Source: Psychrobacter raelei (GTDB lineage Bacteria > Pseudomonadota > Gammaproteobacteria > Pseudomonadales > Moraxellaceae). From it: a DNA stretch of 64,000 nucleotides. Both the position numbers and the translations under genes were made by a program. Positions 48,648-62,302 of this stretch are shown here, one piece after another. The DNA is taken from positions 2,728,001-2,792,000 of the forward strand of contig NZ_CP093310.2 in assembly GCF_022631235.3 (NCBI RefSeq), read 5' to 3'. Numbering within the stretch: the first letter of the stretch is position 1; every line of letters begins with the position of its first letter. Below the pieces are notes generated by a model, which was given only the letters and a program-made list of their open reading frames with translations, searched no databases and was not told where the DNA came from.

Positions 48648-49655
48648 CTATTTTTCGGTCAGTTGCCAAGTGTGTGAGTGTAGCTTCGAGGTGGAATGGT
48701 ATGGTACAAGACCTGAAGGCACATAATTTCTAGCGGCTTCAATATGCTGAATAGAGTCATCAAAGAAAATATGTGGGGCAAAACTCTTAAGAACAGCCGT
48801 CTTCTCAAGCCCCCCTAAAAAGAAAGCCATATCAACCGTAACGCCCCATTGCCGCAAAGTTTTGATAGCGCGCAAATCAGCGGGCGAATTCCGTGCGGTC
48901 ACTAGTGCAATCTGAATGGGCTGCTGCGCCTCTAAATTTGGCAATCTTCTTTGCAACACCGACAACTTAATCAGTAAATCTGCATAGGGCCCTTTTTCGA
49001 TGGGTAAGTCCGCCATCTTAGCCTCTCTATCATGAAAGGCTTTAAGTCCTTTTTGCTTATATAGCAACTCACCTGAATCATCAAATAGCACCGCATCACC
49101 ATCAAAGGCAATGCGTAATTGATCTGTGTCTAATTTAAAAGTATTAACAGGAGTAGCGTCTAAAATAGCACAAGCGCAGATTTGAGCGTCAGCCACTCTT
49201 TGAGCATCCTCACGATTTGTGGTCAAAAACAAATCCACCTTAAAATCTGCAATATAATCCGCCACTTTCGCACCTGAAATAAAGGCGGAACGCGTAATGC
49301 ACAGACCTCGCTGCCGTATAGCATTCAGCACTCTAATACCTGTCTCAGGACAGCTTTTTGAAATAATCACCACTTCAACTAAAGGAGCATTATTCTGATA
49401 ACTGCTGTCACTGGTATTTTGAGCACATTTATTCAAATTAAGAATGGCTTCAATCAACGGAAAGCCAGCGCCAGTCTCTAATGGCTCATTTTCACGCTCA
49501 TACATATACTCCCTAAAACTTTGGGCAGCAGTTAGAGGATCTTTTTTAATCAACTGCTCACGATAGGTTTCGGATTCATTTAAGTCAAAAAGTGCGGTTG
49601 CAGAGATTGCAACAATAAGGGTATTAGATAAATCAATGGCCATCTGAGTACTCAT
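48648..49655 (-). CDS. 5'-nucleotidase (cytosolic cN-I-like family)
   Basis: 335 residues. The HAD-type pattern includes DLNESETYREQL, AFDGDAVLFDDSGE, VTARNSPADLRAIKTLRQWGV split across the family's motif, and FFLGGLEKTAVLKSFAPHIFFDD. These fit the bacterial 5'-nucleotidase family related to eukaryotic cN-I. Substrate preference is unknown. The start ATG at 49655 has a Met at residue 4 that could serve instead. Confidence 0.85.
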   Translation of the reverse strand: MSTQMAIDLSNTLIVAISATALFDLNESETYREQLIKKDPLTAAQSFREYMYERENEPLETGAGFPLIEAILNLNKCAQNTSDSSYQNNAPLVEVVIISKSCPETGIRVLNAIRQRGLCITRSAFISGAKVADYIADFKVDLFLTTNREDAQRVADAQICACAILDATPVNTFKLDTDQLRIAFDGDAVLFDDSGELLYKQKGLKAFHDREAKMADLPIEKGPYADLLIKLSVLQRRLPNLEAQQPIQIALVTARNSPADLRAIKTLRQWGVTVDMAFFLGGLEKTAVLKSFAPHIFFDDSIQHIEAARNYVPSGLVPYHSTSKLHSHTWQLTEK

Positions 49656-49746
49656 AGAGCTTATAAAGATTACTGTATTCTACCACTAATTTCTAAACAA
49701 CCCCTTTATTGGTATGTTGCACCGCTAATAAAACCCCTCTGCAAAG

Positions 49747-49781
49747 GAAAAAGCCCCCATTCGGATGAATGGGGGCTTTAA
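49747..49781 (-). terminator. Rho-independent terminator of the rRNA operon
   Basis: A strong stem (AAGCCCCCATTC with GAATGGGGGCTT) followed by TTTCC on the minus strand, 10 nt beyond the 5S 3' end. Confidence 0.92.
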
Positions 49782-49791
49782 GGTATAGGGA

Positions 49792-49904
49792 GCTGACGAT
49801 GACCTACTCTCACATGGGCGAACCACACTACCATTGGCGCGACGATGTTTCACTTCTGAGTTCGAGAAGGGATCAGGTGGTTCCATCGTGCTATTGTCGT
49901 CAGC
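49792..49904 (-). rRNA. rrf: 5S ribosomal RNA
   Basis: About 113 nt; the ends GCTGACGA and TCGTCAGC pair, and the internal GATCCCTTCTCGAACTCAG and CGCCAATGGTAGTGTGG are typical 5S sequence. Last gene of the rRNA operon. Ends estimated from base pairing. Confidence 0.96.
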
Positions 49905-50068
49905 AAAGGGGGTATAGATATGAGTTGGTTAAGGGTGAGCTTAACTTTGTTTGACTATTATATCAAGAACCTGAATCAAGTCACTGTTAATAAGTGATTA
50001 TTTATAAATGATTATCAGGATGATATCGAAATAATTATAGCTTATACAAAACCACTTGGGTGTTGTAT

Positions 50069-52920
<2,852 letters not shown>

Positions 52921-53240
52921 ATACAACCCCAAAGGGTCTTTAGTCTGTAATTATAACGATATCACCTTGATAATTTACGCTTGATTCAGTTCTCTTTACT
53001 TTGTAACCAACCCCTTGGGATAACAACTGATGTCATTAAAAGGTTGGTTACTGGTTAGACAATGGCTCAGTGAATGATTCATCGTCTAACCGTATTACAA
53101 CTCATATCTATGTTTTTAAATAGTAATAACGCTGTCATCCAGTCGTCATATAGTTTCTGTATAAAACAGAAGTAAGTAATCGTTTTATCAATTGCTTAAT
53201 TCTGGCTTATATCTTTTCACTCTTAAATCTGTATCCAATA
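52921..53240 (-). other. tRNA-Ala to 23S spacer with 23S processing stem
   Basis: No gene. AATTATCAAGGTGATATCG-like sequence (52950-52975 region) is complementary to the region after the 23S 3' end (about 50007-50040), forming the long stem that RNase III would cut. Confidence 0.6.
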
Positions 53241-53316
53241 TGGTGGAGCCAAGGAGAGTCGAACTCCTGACCTCCTGCGTGCAAGGCAGGCGCTCTACCA
53301 ACTGAGCTATGGCCCC
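53241..53316 (-). tRNA. tRNA-Ala (UGC)
   Basis: A 76-nt cloverleaf with GGGGCCATAGCTCAG start, anticodon TGC in loop CTTGCAC and encoded CCA. In the rRNA operon between tRNA-Ile and 23S. Confidence 0.97.
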
Positions 53317-53447
53317 TGAGCGAGGATACAGTCAAAGCACTGCTTTGACCCGAGCGCAAGAGAATTTTCCTTAAAGGGAAAATTCTAAAAGCCCAATTTC
53401 CTAGTAGAGCTTGAAACCTCTTAGGCTTCACTGTACTCAGAGATAAG

Positions 53448-53524
53448 TGGTGGGTCTGATAAGACTTGAACTTATGACCCCCGCGTTATCAACACGGTGC
53501 TCTAACCAGCTGAGCTACAGACCC
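53448..53524 (-). tRNA. tRNA-Ile (GAU)
   Basis: A 77-nt cloverleaf with GGGTCTGTAGCTCAG start, anticodon GAT and encoded CCA. Between 16S and tRNA-Ala, the usual place. Confidence 0.97.
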
Positions 53525-53533
53525 TTAAGAGCT

Positions 53534-53572
53534 TGCTAAATCAAAGAACAACTTGTTGTGAATTCTTGCTGA
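53534..53572 (-). other. 16S processing stem, 3' arm
   Basis: This stretch is complementary over almost 40 nt to the 16S leader (about 55310-55346), including AAATCAAAGAACAACTTGT in both. Together they form the stem that flanks 16S rRNA and is processed by RNase III. Confidence 0.75.
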
Positions 53573-53585
53573 CCGGATGCGTCAA

Positions 53586-55120
<1,535 letters not shown>

Positions 55121-55438
55121 AATCTTGCTATGAAGCTCTTTAAAGAAGCTTCTAAACTTGGCTCATTCAATACTAGCAAATTGCTTTTCCGTATGTTTCA
55201 TATAATGAATTAACTTCGAGTTTTTCTACTAATAAAGAATGATAATTTTTATAGTTAGTCACATCACCGAAAAGATGACGTCCCAACTTTAATTTTTAGC
55301 ATCCTAAATCAGCAAAAATCCACACAAGTTGTTCTTTGATTTAAGCTTTTAAATAGTTGACTTATTACGTCGTCCGTATTAAGTTAATCACACTAAGAGA
55401 AGTTTAAGCAATTTGCTTTCCTACTTAGCGAGCCATCC

Positions 55439-55466
55439 AGTATACCATCAATTCGGTATGTGTCAA
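55439..55466 (-). promoter_or_regulatory. rRNA operon promoter P2
   Basis: On the minus strand TTGACA (55461-55466), a 16-bp spacer and TATACT (55439-55444). It lies about 320 nt upstream of 16S. Confidence 0.75.
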
Positions 55467-55547
55467 GCTTTTGTTTTAATTCGTTTCATCAGGTAACAAT
55501 CTCTAAATCTTATCGATTATCAATCCCGTTGTCCCGATGAGGTGCGT

Positions 55548-55575
55548 ATTATAGACGCTTTATTTTCTTAGTCAA
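55548..55575 (-). promoter_or_regulatory. rRNA operon promoter P1
   Basis: On the minus strand TTGACT (55570-55575), a 16-bp spacer and TATAAT (55548-55553), followed by a G/C-rich ACGCACC discriminator typical of stringently controlled rRNA promoters. About 109 bp upstream of P2, an E. coli-like tandem layout. Confidence 0.85.
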
Positions 55576-55629
55576 GGGGTTTTTTCGCTTTATTTGATTT
55601 TTTGTCATTCAGCTTGGCGCTGTATACTT

Positions 55630-55665
55630 TAAATCAAAATAATCCAGTAAATCAAAATAATCCAG
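55630..55665. repeat. Perfect tandem duplication, 2 x 18 bp
   Basis: TAAATCAAAATAATCCAG twice in direct succession, between the rRNA promoters and thrS. Confidence 0.92.
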
Positions 55666-55947
55666 TTAGCTTTCAACTGCTTATTTCTAATCAGTTTTTT
55701 CAAAACTTGTTTTTGCTCTTAACAGAGCTGCGTAGTATATACCCTTTTACATTTAGTTCAAGCCAAAACTCAAAAAAACTGTTGTTTATATCACTATTTA
55801 AACACACTTTTGATTACGCGCAGCTCAGCTTTAGTAGAGTTACCTATATAGTAGGTTTAAATTTAATCACAAAGCTTAAGCCAATCAGGTTTTTCACTAT
55901 CTTTAAAACGTTAAAGGATTAGCTATAAAAACTGCGTTAAAATCCTT

Positions 55948-55953
55948 TATAAT
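55948..55953 (+). promoter_or_regulatory. Candidate -10 element of thrS
   Basis: TATAAT; no good -35 is seen. A start site near 55960 would put a terminator-like hairpin within the first 40 nt of the transcript. A second TATAAT at 56019-56024 may be an alternative. Confidence 0.45.
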
Positions 55954-55973
55954 AGAAGCAATGACGAATTATT

Positions 55974-55997
55974 AACTGGCCTTACGGTCAGTTTTTC
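55974..55997 (+). terminator. Terminator-like hairpin in the thrS leader
   Basis: AACTGGCC-TTAC-GGTCAGTT (one G-U pair) followed by TTTC and more T. It lies about 90 nt before thrS. It could be an attenuator, or a terminator for read-through from upstream. Confidence 0.5.
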
Positions 55998-56085
55998 TGT
56001 TTTAATGGTTGTGTTTATTATAATCATCACAATTATAGTGATGGTGTCCTTCTTATTTGCGTTATAGATTATTGGATTTAATATT

Positions 56086-58020
56086 ATGGTTGCAATTACT
56101 TTACCTGATGGCAATGTAAAAGAGTTTGACGGTGCGACAACAGTGATGGACGTGGCTCAAAGTATTGGCCCAGGCCTTGCTAAAGCAACAATCGCTGGAC
56201 GTGTGGATGGTAAGCTTGTGGATGCAAGTGATCCGATTACCCAAGACGCAAGTGTTGAAATTGTGACCGCAAAAGACAAAGATGGCGTCGATATTATTCG
56301 TCACTCTACCGCACACTTACTAGGTCATGCGGTTAAGCAGTTGTATCCTAACGTAAAAATGGTTATTGGCCCTGTTATTGAAGATGGCTTTTATTACGAC
56401 ATTTTTAGTGAAAAGCCCTTTACCCCAGAGGATATGGCCGCTATTGAAAAGCGTATGGCGGAGCTGATCAAGCAAAATTATGATGTCATTAAGAAAATGA
56501 CCCCACGTGAAGAAGCGATTAAAATCTTTGAAGAGCGCGGTGAAGATTATAAGCTCAAGCTAATCGCAGATATGCCAGAGGAAAAAGAGCTGGGTCTGTA
56601 TCATCATCAAGAATATGTAGATATGTGCCGCGGCCCACACGTACCAAACACCCGCTTCTTAAAAGTATTTAAACTGATGAAAATGAGCGGTGCTTATTGG
56701 CGCGGTGATGCCAAAAATGAGCAGCTCCAGCGTATCTATGGTACCGCCTGGGCAGATAAAAAAGATTTACAAGCTTATATCCAGCGTATTGAAGAAGCTG
56801 AAAAGCGTGACCACCGTAAAATTGGTAAAGCGCTGAATTTATTCCATATGCAAGAGCAGTCGCCAGGTATGGTGTTCTGGCATCCAAATGGCTGGACCAT
56901 TTATCAAGTGCTTGAGCAATACATGCGTAAAGTACAAAAAGACAATGGTTATCAAGAGATCAAGACACCACAGATTGTTGACAGAAGCTTGTGGGAAAAA
57001 TCAGGACACTGGGGTAACTATGCGACCAATATGTTCACTACCTCGAGTGAAAGCCGTGATTATGCAGTAAAACCGATGAACTGCCCTTGCCACGTGCAAG
57101 TATTTAACCAAGGCCTAAAGTCTTATCGTGAATTGCCAATTCGTTTGGCAGAATTTGGCTCTTGCCACCGTAATGAGCCCTCAGGCTCTCTACATGGCTT
57201 GATGCGGGTACGCGGCTTTACTCAAGATGATGCTCATATCTTCTGTACCCAAGCCCAAATTCAAGAAGAAGTAGCCAACTTTATTAAGCTAACCTTGGAT
57301 GTCTATAAAGACTTTGGCTTCGACCAAATTGAGATGAAACTCTCTACTCGCCCAGAAAAACGTGTGGGTACTGACGAATCTTGGGACATCGCCGAAAAAG
57401 CCTTGGCTGATGCGTTAGACAGCTCAGGTCTTGAGTGGGAGTATCTGCCTGGTGAAGGCGCATTTTATGGTCCAAAAATTGAATTTAGCCTAAAAGACAG
57501 CTTAGGCCGTGTGTGGCAGTGCGGTACCATTCAGGTAGACCCCAATATGCCTGAGCGCTTAGAGGCTGAGTTTGTCAATGAGAACAATGAGCGTGAAACG
57601 CCCATTATGCTGCATCGTGCGATTCTAGGATCGTTTGAGCGCTTCTTGGGCATGCTAATTGAGCATTATGCCGGCTGGATGCCTGTATGGCTTGCGCCGC
57701 AACAAGTGGTGGTCATGAACATCACTGACAAGCAGGCTGATGCCTGTCAAAATGTGGCCAGCGAGCTACAAAATGCCGGTCTGCGCGCCATTACTGACTT
57801 GCGTAATGAAAAAATTGGATTTAAGATACGAGAAAGAACACTAGAACGTATTCCCTATATGCTAGTATTAGGGGATAAGGAAGTTGAGTCAGGACAGGTT
57901 AACGTACGTACTCGTGAAGGCGAAAACCTTGGCGTCATGTCTGTGGCCGACTTTATCGAATTAGTACAGAAAGCTGTCGCCCAAAAGGGTCGACTAACAA
58001 CAAAAACTGATGAGGAGTAA
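56086..58020 (+). CDS. thrS: Threonine-tRNA ligase
   Basis: Charges tRNA-Thr. 644 residues, in order: TGS domain ([14 protein letters not shown]), editing domain with [16 protein letters not shown] and [17 protein letters not shown], and class II catalytic core with the zinc Cys in [10 protein letters not shown], His in [18 protein letters not shown] and motif 3 [21 protein letters not shown]. The C-terminal anticodon domain begins [11 protein letters not shown]. infC follows after only 5 nt, as in E. coli. Confidence 0.97.
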   Translation: MVAITLPDGNVKEFDGATTVMDVAQSIGPGLAKATIAGRVDGKLVDASDPITQDASVEIVTAKDKDGVDIIRHSTAHLLGHAVKQLYPNVKMVIGPVIEDGFYYDIFSEKPFTPEDMAAIEKRMAELIKQNYDVIKKMTPREEAIKIFEERGEDYKLKLIADMPEEKELGLYHHQEYVDMCRGPHVPNTRFLKVFKLMKMSGAYWRGDAKNEQLQRIYGTAWADKKDLQAYIQRIEEAEKRDHRKIGKALNLFHMQEQSPGMVFWHPNGWTIYQVLEQYMRKVQKDNGYQEIKTPQIVDRSLWEKSGHWGNYATNMFTTSSESRDYAVKPMNCPCHVQVFNQGLKSYRELPIRLAEFGSCHRNEPSGSLHGLMRVRGFTQDDAHIFCTQAQIQEEVANFIKLTLDVYKDFGFDQIEMKLSTRPEKRVGTDESWDIAEKALADALDSSGLEWEYLPGEGAFYGPKIEFSLKDSLGRVWQCGTIQVDPNMPERLEAEFVNENNERETPIMLHRAILGSFERFLGMLIEHYAGWMPVWLAPQQVVVMNITDKQADACQNVASELQNAGLRAITDLRNEKIGFKIRERTLERIPYMLVLGDKEVESGQVNVRTREGENLGVMSVADFIELVQKAVAQKGRLTTKTDEE

Positions 58021-58025
58021 TACCT

Positions 58026-58547
58026 ATTAAACAGTCAAACCGTTTGAACATCAACGAAGAGATTCAGCAAAAAGAAGTTCGCTTAGTGAAAGAAGATGGC
58101 GAACAGATGGGCGTTGTCGATATTGAAACTGCCCGTAAAGCGGCTCGTGATGACAATCTAGATTTGGTTGAATTGGTACCGGATGCTAAGCCGCCTGTTT
58201 GTAAGATTATGGACTACAAGCGCTACTTGTATGACCAAAAGCAAAAGGCGAAAGAAGCTAAGAAAAACCAAAAGCAAACTCAGCTTAAAGAGATGAAACT
58301 TCGCCCAAGTACTGACGAAGCCGATTACCAGGTAAAACTGCGTAAAATCATCAGCTTCCTAGAAGATCAGGACAAGGTAAAAGTAACCATCCGTTTCCGC
58401 GGTCGCGAAATGGCTCACACTGAGCTTGGCCGCCAACAACTTGAGCGTATCATTGCAGATACCGCTGAGATCTCAAATGTCGAGCAACATCCAAAAATGG
58501 AAGGCCGTCAGATGGGTATGCTACTTGGCCCAACACGTAAAAAATAA
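58026..58547 (+). CDS. infC: Translation initiation factor IF-3, AUU start
   Basis: IF-3 selects correct start codons on the 30S subunit. The start is most likely ATT at 58026 (then AAACAGTCAAACCGT), giving 173 residues, because AGGAG at 58013-58017 is eight bases upstream, inside the thrS end; a TTG at 58044 would leave the ribosome binding site too far away. An AUU start is known in E. coli infC, where IF-3 represses its own mRNA through it. Conserved parts: [37 protein letters not shown], and [20 protein letters not shown]. No rpmI-rplT follows. Confidence 0.93.
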   Translation: MKQSNRLNINEEIQQKEVRLVKEDGEQMGVVDIETARKAARDDNLDLVELVPDAKPPVCKIMDYKRYLYDQKQKAKEAKKNQKQTQLKEMKLRPSTDEADYQVKLRKIISFLEDQDKVKVTIRFRGREMAHTELGRQQLERIIADTAEISNVEQHPKMEGRQMGMLLGPTRKK

Positions 58548-58854
58548 TTCGCTAATAAAGCGTGATAAGCCCATCGGTTTGTCACATTTAAAGCAATTAA
58601 TATTACAGTTATGAACGATACCGCCAATTTGCAGCAGCAGATTGGTGGTTTTTTTATGTGCCAATCTATTTTTAGCCTATCCCATAAGGCTGTCTTTTAA
58701 TGAAGTTCACTTAACCATTAACATTGTTTACTTATAATCAATATCATAGGTTTTCTCTTTCTTGTAGTATTTATTTTATAAGCTTAAAGTTTTTGATACG
58801 CCCCTTCTTTACTTTACTTATCAAAACACACTAAAACAACTATAAGGACCTGTT
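58548..58854. other. Spacer between infC and the TelA-like gene
   Basis: 307 bp. It holds the infC terminator and A+T-rich sequence; rpmI and rplT, which usually follow infC, are not present. Confidence 0.8.
58620..58656 (+). terminator. Rho-independent terminator of thrS-infC
   Basis: Stem ACCGCCAAT with ATTGGTGGT followed by seven T, 73 nt after the infC stop. Confidence 0.88.
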
Positions 58855-60108
58855 ATGCAAGAATTGACGCCTCCAGAAAATGCCACCACGCCTTCTATTA
58901 GCTTAACGCCGCCTGAGCCGGTAAAAGAAGTACCCACCAGTGAAGCGGATCAAATTGTGAAGCTTGATCCTAACCAAATCCCTGAGCTAGATGCCAAAGT
59001 AGATGCTTTTGTTAATCATGTTTTGACCAACCCAGTACAAAGTAGCGAATTTAAGCAAAACGTGCAGTCTATTCACAACTTGGGTAACCAAGAAATCCGT
59101 GAATCGGCACAAGTATCAAACCGCATGCTTGAGCTACCTGCCAAAAGCTTGGACAAAGGCTTATTTGACAACTCCCCTATCGCCAAGTCATTGACTGAAC
59201 TGCGCGGCATCGTTGAAGACTTAGATCCCAGTAAAAAGGAGCTGACCAGCTCACGCAAACTGTTCGGACTGATTCCGATGGGCAACAAGGTGCAAGATTA
59301 TTTTCGTCAATATGAGTCGGCGCAGTCACACATCAATGCGGTAGTGACCAGTTTATATAATGGTAAAGATGAGCTGCTTAAAGACAATGCCATGATTGAA
59401 CAAGAAAAAGTCAACATGTGGAATCTTATGCAGTCCATTCGCCAATATGTTTATGTGGGCAAAAAAATTGATGAGCAATTGGAAAAGAAAGTCTATGAGA
59501 TTGAGGCCACAGATCCTGAAAAAGCACGCATCATTAAAGAGGAAATGCTGTTTTATGTGCGTCAAAAGAACACCGACTTTTTGACTCAATTAGCGGTCAA
59601 CGTCCAAGGCTATTTAGCACTAGACACCATCCGCAAAAACAATCTGGAGCTGATAAAAGGGGTTGATCGCGCCACTACTACCACAGTATCGGCACTTCGT
59701 ACTGCTGTGATTGTGGCTCAAGCAATGACCAATCAAAAACTGGTCTTAGATCAAATCAGTGCACTGAACAAAACTACCAGTAGCCTAATTGAATCTACTT
59801 CAGCCATGATGAAGCGTCAGTCTACAGAAATTCATGAGCAGGCCAGCAACAGTACCATTGAGCTTGATAAACTACAAAGTGCCTTTAATAATATCTATGA
59901 GACCATGGATATGATTAGTGACTATAAAGTGAAAGCTTTGGATAATATGAAACAGACTGTTGACACCTTGACCACTGAGGTAGATAAGGCGCAAAAATAT
60001 CTTGATAAAGCCAACCAAACTACGGTCCTTGAAGTTACCAAAGAGATTGATACCAAAAAAATCACCAATCAGACCAATGGTTCTAATACGGTAGATATTG
60101 ATATCTAA
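58855..60108 (+). CDS. TelA-family protein (toxic anion resistance family)
   Basis: 417 residues, cytoplasmic and mostly helical. The family core is visible: ELRGIVEDLDPSK, KLFGLIPMGNKVQDYFRQYESAQSHINAVV, LYNGKDELLKDNAMIEQEK, a long helix and AALRTAVIVAQAMTNQ-like sequence (ALRTAVIVAQAMTNQKLVLDQ), then coiled-coil helices to the end. Members have been linked to tellurite or antibiotic tolerance, but no tellurite-resistance genes are adjacent, and function here is unknown. Own promoter and terminator likely. Confidence 0.88.
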   Translation: MQELTPPENATTPSISLTPPEPVKEVPTSEADQIVKLDPNQIPELDAKVDAFVNHVLTNPVQSSEFKQNVQSIHNLGNQEIRESAQVSNRMLELPAKSLDKGLFDNSPIAKSLTELRGIVEDLDPSKKELTSSRKLFGLIPMGNKVQDYFRQYESAQSHINAVVTSLYNGKDELLKDNAMIEQEKVNMWNLMQSIRQYVYVGKKIDEQLEKKVYEIEATDPEKARIIKEEMLFYVRQKNTDFLTQLAVNVQGYLALDTIRKNNLELIKGVDRATTTTVSALRTAVIVAQAMTNQKLVLDQISALNKTTSSLIESTSAMMKRQSTEIHEQASNSTIELDKLQSAFNNIYETMDMISDYKVKALDNMKQTVDTLTTEVDKAQKYLDKANQTTVLEVTKEIDTKKITNQTNGSNTVDIDI

Positions 60109-60145
60109 TGGTTGTAGCCATCTTATTGTGATAAATTCAAGACAT

Positions 60146-60184
60146 AAAAAAACCCCGCTAATTTTTAATAGCGGGGTTTTTTAT
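60146..60184. terminator. Bidirectional terminator between TelA-like gene and ahpC
   Basis: AACCCCGCTA with TAGCGGGGTT and A and T runs on the sides, between the convergent genes. Confidence 0.93.
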
Positions 60185-60227
60185 TATACGTCTAACTCAA
60201 TGCTTTGGTTCATTGATCCAGCATTAA

Positions 60228-60794
60228 TTAGATTTTACCGACTAAGTCTAGGCTTGGCTTAAGCGTTGCTTGACCTTGTTCCCAGGCAGCTGGGCATACT
60301 TCACCGTCGTTTTCACGAACGTATTGAGCTGCTTTTACTTTGCGAACTAGATCTTTTGCGCTACGGCCGATACCGCCTGCATGGATTTCAGCAACTTGGA
60401 TGTTGCCGTCTGGATCTACGACGAATGTACCACGTTCAGCCAGACCCGCTTCTTCAATCATTACGTTGAAGCCACGAGTGATACGGCCAGTTGGGTCACC
60501 GATCATTGGGAAAGTTACTTTACCAATAGCTTCTGAAGAATCGTGCCATGCTTTGTGAGTGAAATGAGTGTCAGTAGATACTGAGTACACTTCTACGCCT
60601 AGGCCTTTTAGCTCTTCATACTGAGCGGCCATGTCTTCTAGTTCAGTTGGGCACACGAAAGTGAAGTCTGCTGGGTAGAACATGAAGATAGCCCATTTGC
60701 CTTTTACGTCGTCTGAAGTGATGGTTTTGAACTCACCGTTAACGAATGCTTCAGCTGAAAACTCAGGGATTTCTTGATTAATAATTGACGCCAT
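60228..60794 (-). CDS. ahpC: Alkyl hydroperoxide reductase subunit C (2-Cys peroxiredoxin)
   Basis: Reduces peroxides. 188 residues. The peroxidatic Cys48 is in [16 protein letters not shown] and the resolving Cys167 in [11 protein letters not shown], the typical AhpC pair. The AGGAG ribosome binding site is good. ahpF is not adjacent, so the reductase must be elsewhere or replaced. It is divergent from oxyR, its probable regulator. Confidence 0.96.
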   Translation of the reverse strand: MASIINQEIPEFSAEAFVNGEFKTITSDDVKGKWAIFMFYPADFTFVCPTELEDMAAQYEELKGLGVEVYSVSTDTHFTHKAWHDSSEAIGKVTFPMIGDPTGRITRGFNVMIEEAGLAERGTFVVDPDGNIQVAEIHAGGIGRSAKDLVRKVKAAQYVRENDGEVCPAAWEQGQATLKPSLDLVGKI

Positions 60795-61321
60795 GTTTTG
60801 GCTCCTTTTTTTGGTGGGTTTAATAAAAATTGTTATTTTGTACTTTGTTGTGATTTATCAATACGACTAAATGCCGTGTTATTTTCTATAGCTTTGGAGA
60901 AACTTTATTTTAGAAAATTAAGTCCGCTTGCTTGGCTTAACCTATCATAACGCGATTACATTTCTATGACGTTAAAGGTTGTGAGCATAAGTGGTGGTTT
61001 TATGTAGCTACTGGTTGAAATTATCCAGTTGATAACCATATCGTTATCTTATAAACCCAATGCTGATAACCGTTTAAGCAGTGCCTGTTGCTAACTACAA
61101 GACCTATTATAGCAAGCGTTTATCTTTAATCTATTTTAAAGATTTTAACGTGATGTTTTGTTTAATAAAACATAGACCTACTTCTTATCAAGCTGTTATC
61201 ATTATACATGGCCCCGTTTAGGAGAGATTTCAAGCTTCAATCGCACAGTTAACTTACTACAGACTTGCCCTATATACTGCCTATCGCAATCTATCAACCG
61301 CTGACCCACAAGAGAATTTTA
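60795..61321. other. Control region between divergent ahpC and oxyR
   Basis: About 530 bp, A+T-rich, no gene seen. It holds the palindrome at 61031-61048 and several GATAACC and CTAT/ATAG-like words, but I could not build a full OxyR site (spaced ATAG/CTAT elements) from them. Confidence 0.55.
61031..61048. promoter_or_regulatory. Palindrome between ahpC and oxyR
   Basis: GATAAC-CATATC-GTTATC, an 18-bp inverted repeat with perfect 6-bp arms; GATAACCG recurs at 61064. Its spacing is one base off the OxyR half-site pattern, so the binding factor is uncertain. Confidence 0.45.
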
Positions 61322-62233
61322 ATGATCACTTTAAGACAACTAGAATTTGCCATTGCCGTAGCCAAACACCGTCATTTTAAGCGCGCAGCAGAAGAGTGCA
61401 ATATTTCTCAGTCGGCGTTGAGCTTAGGTATTGCAGAGCTTGAAAAACAACTTGATACCCAGATTTTTGAGCGCAATAATAAACAGGTGTTAATTACCCC
61501 CATTGGCGAAGAGATTTTAATCCGTGCTCAGCGTGTCTTCTCAGAAATCAATGACTTAACCACTCGTGCCCACAGTCATCAGACGCCTCTAGCCTACCCC
61601 ATGACTGTCGGTATGATTCCGACCATTGCACCTTATTTATTACCCAAAGTACTCCCTGAATTAAAGGCTCAATACCCAAATTTTCGTATGACTGTGGTTG
61701 AGCAGCAGACCGAACGCCTGCTCGAACAAGTCCGCTATGGTCATATCGATACGGCCATTATTGCACTGCCTTATGCGGTAGATGGGCTACATACTTTTGA
61801 GTTTTGGCAAGAGGATTTCTTTGCTATCTTCCCACAAGACAATCCCATGGCCACGCTTGACACCATTAGTGCAGATGAGCTCGGTGATGCCAACTTGATG
61901 CTATTAGGTGAAGGCCATTGCCTAACTGATCATGCACTGAGTGTGTGCTCATTTGACCGAGATGAATTCAAATCCAATTTTTCAGATGCCAGTTTGAACA
62001 CGTTAATTCAAATGGCATTGGCTGGTATGGGTACCACTTTAATTCCAGAAATGGCTTTAAACCAAGTGCGCCACCAAAACAATGAGGTGGCTACTGTGCC
62101 TTTGGCTGAGGCCGGACCACACCGTCACATCGCTTTTGTCACTCGTTTGAATTATGCACGGGTTGATGATGTCAATTTATTAGGCACTATCTTTAAAGCC
62201 GCTTTTGAGGCAGACAAGCAAACCAAAAGATGA
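61322..62233 (+). CDS. oxyR: Hydrogen peroxide-sensing regulator OxyR
   Basis: A LysR-family activator of peroxide-defence genes. From the ATG at 61322 (MITLRQLEFAIAVAKH) it has 303 residues; a TTG at 61265 would add 19 atypical residues. The N-terminal helix-turn-helix is HFKRAAEECNISQSALSLGIAELE. The redox cysteines are C200 and C209 in EGHCLTDHALSVC, in the same spacing as C199/C208 of E. coli OxyR, which identifies it among LysR proteins. Divergent from ahpC with 527 nt between starts. Confidence 0.94.
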   Translation: MITLRQLEFAIAVAKHRHFKRAAEECNISQSALSLGIAELEKQLDTQIFERNNKQVLITPIGEEILIRAQRVFSEINDLTTRAHSHQTPLAYPMTVGMIPTIAPYLLPKVLPELKAQYPNFRMTVVEQQTERLLEQVRYGHIDTAIIALPYAVDGLHTFEFWQEDFFAIFPQDNPMATLDTISADELGDANLMLLGEGHCLTDHALSVCSFDRDEFKSNFSDASLNTLIQMALAGMGTTLIPEMALNQVRHQNNEVATVPLAEAGPHRHIAFVTRLNYARVDDVNLLGTIFKAAFEADKQTKR

Positions 62234-62251
62234 GCTTAAAATCTTGCTCAA

Positions 62252-62285
62252 CAAAAGCCCCTATCACACTCACAGGGGCTTTTTG
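62252..62285 (+). terminator. Rho-independent terminator of oxyR
   Basis: AAAAGCCCCT with AGGGGCTTTTT, 20 nt after the oxyR stop; symmetrical enough to work for the convergent gene too. Confidence 0.88.
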
Positions 62286-62302
62286 CTATGCGCTAAGTTT
62301 TG

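Larger units (their letters stand above)
55121..56085. other. Region between divergent rRNA operon and thrS
   Basis: Left part: the 16S leader with its processing arm and two minus-strand promoters (separate entries). Right part from 55576: A+T-rich, an 18-bp tandem repeat, and the thrS promoter and leader hairpin. A 106-codon frame at 55602-55922 begins with TTG, is repeat-containing and is not convincing as a gene. Confidence 0.7.

Noticed and set aside
55602..55922. A 106-codon frame between the rRNA promoters and thrS
   Set aside because: TTG start, very A+T-rich, includes a tandem repeat and has no recognisable features.
55961..55975. A four-codon leader frame (Met-Thr-Asn-Tyr) before thrS
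   Set aside because: No ribosome binding site and only one Thr codon; likely chance.
61098..61135. OxyR-type spaced ATAG/CTAT elements near oxyR
   Set aside because: Only two of four elements fit, and in the wrong order.
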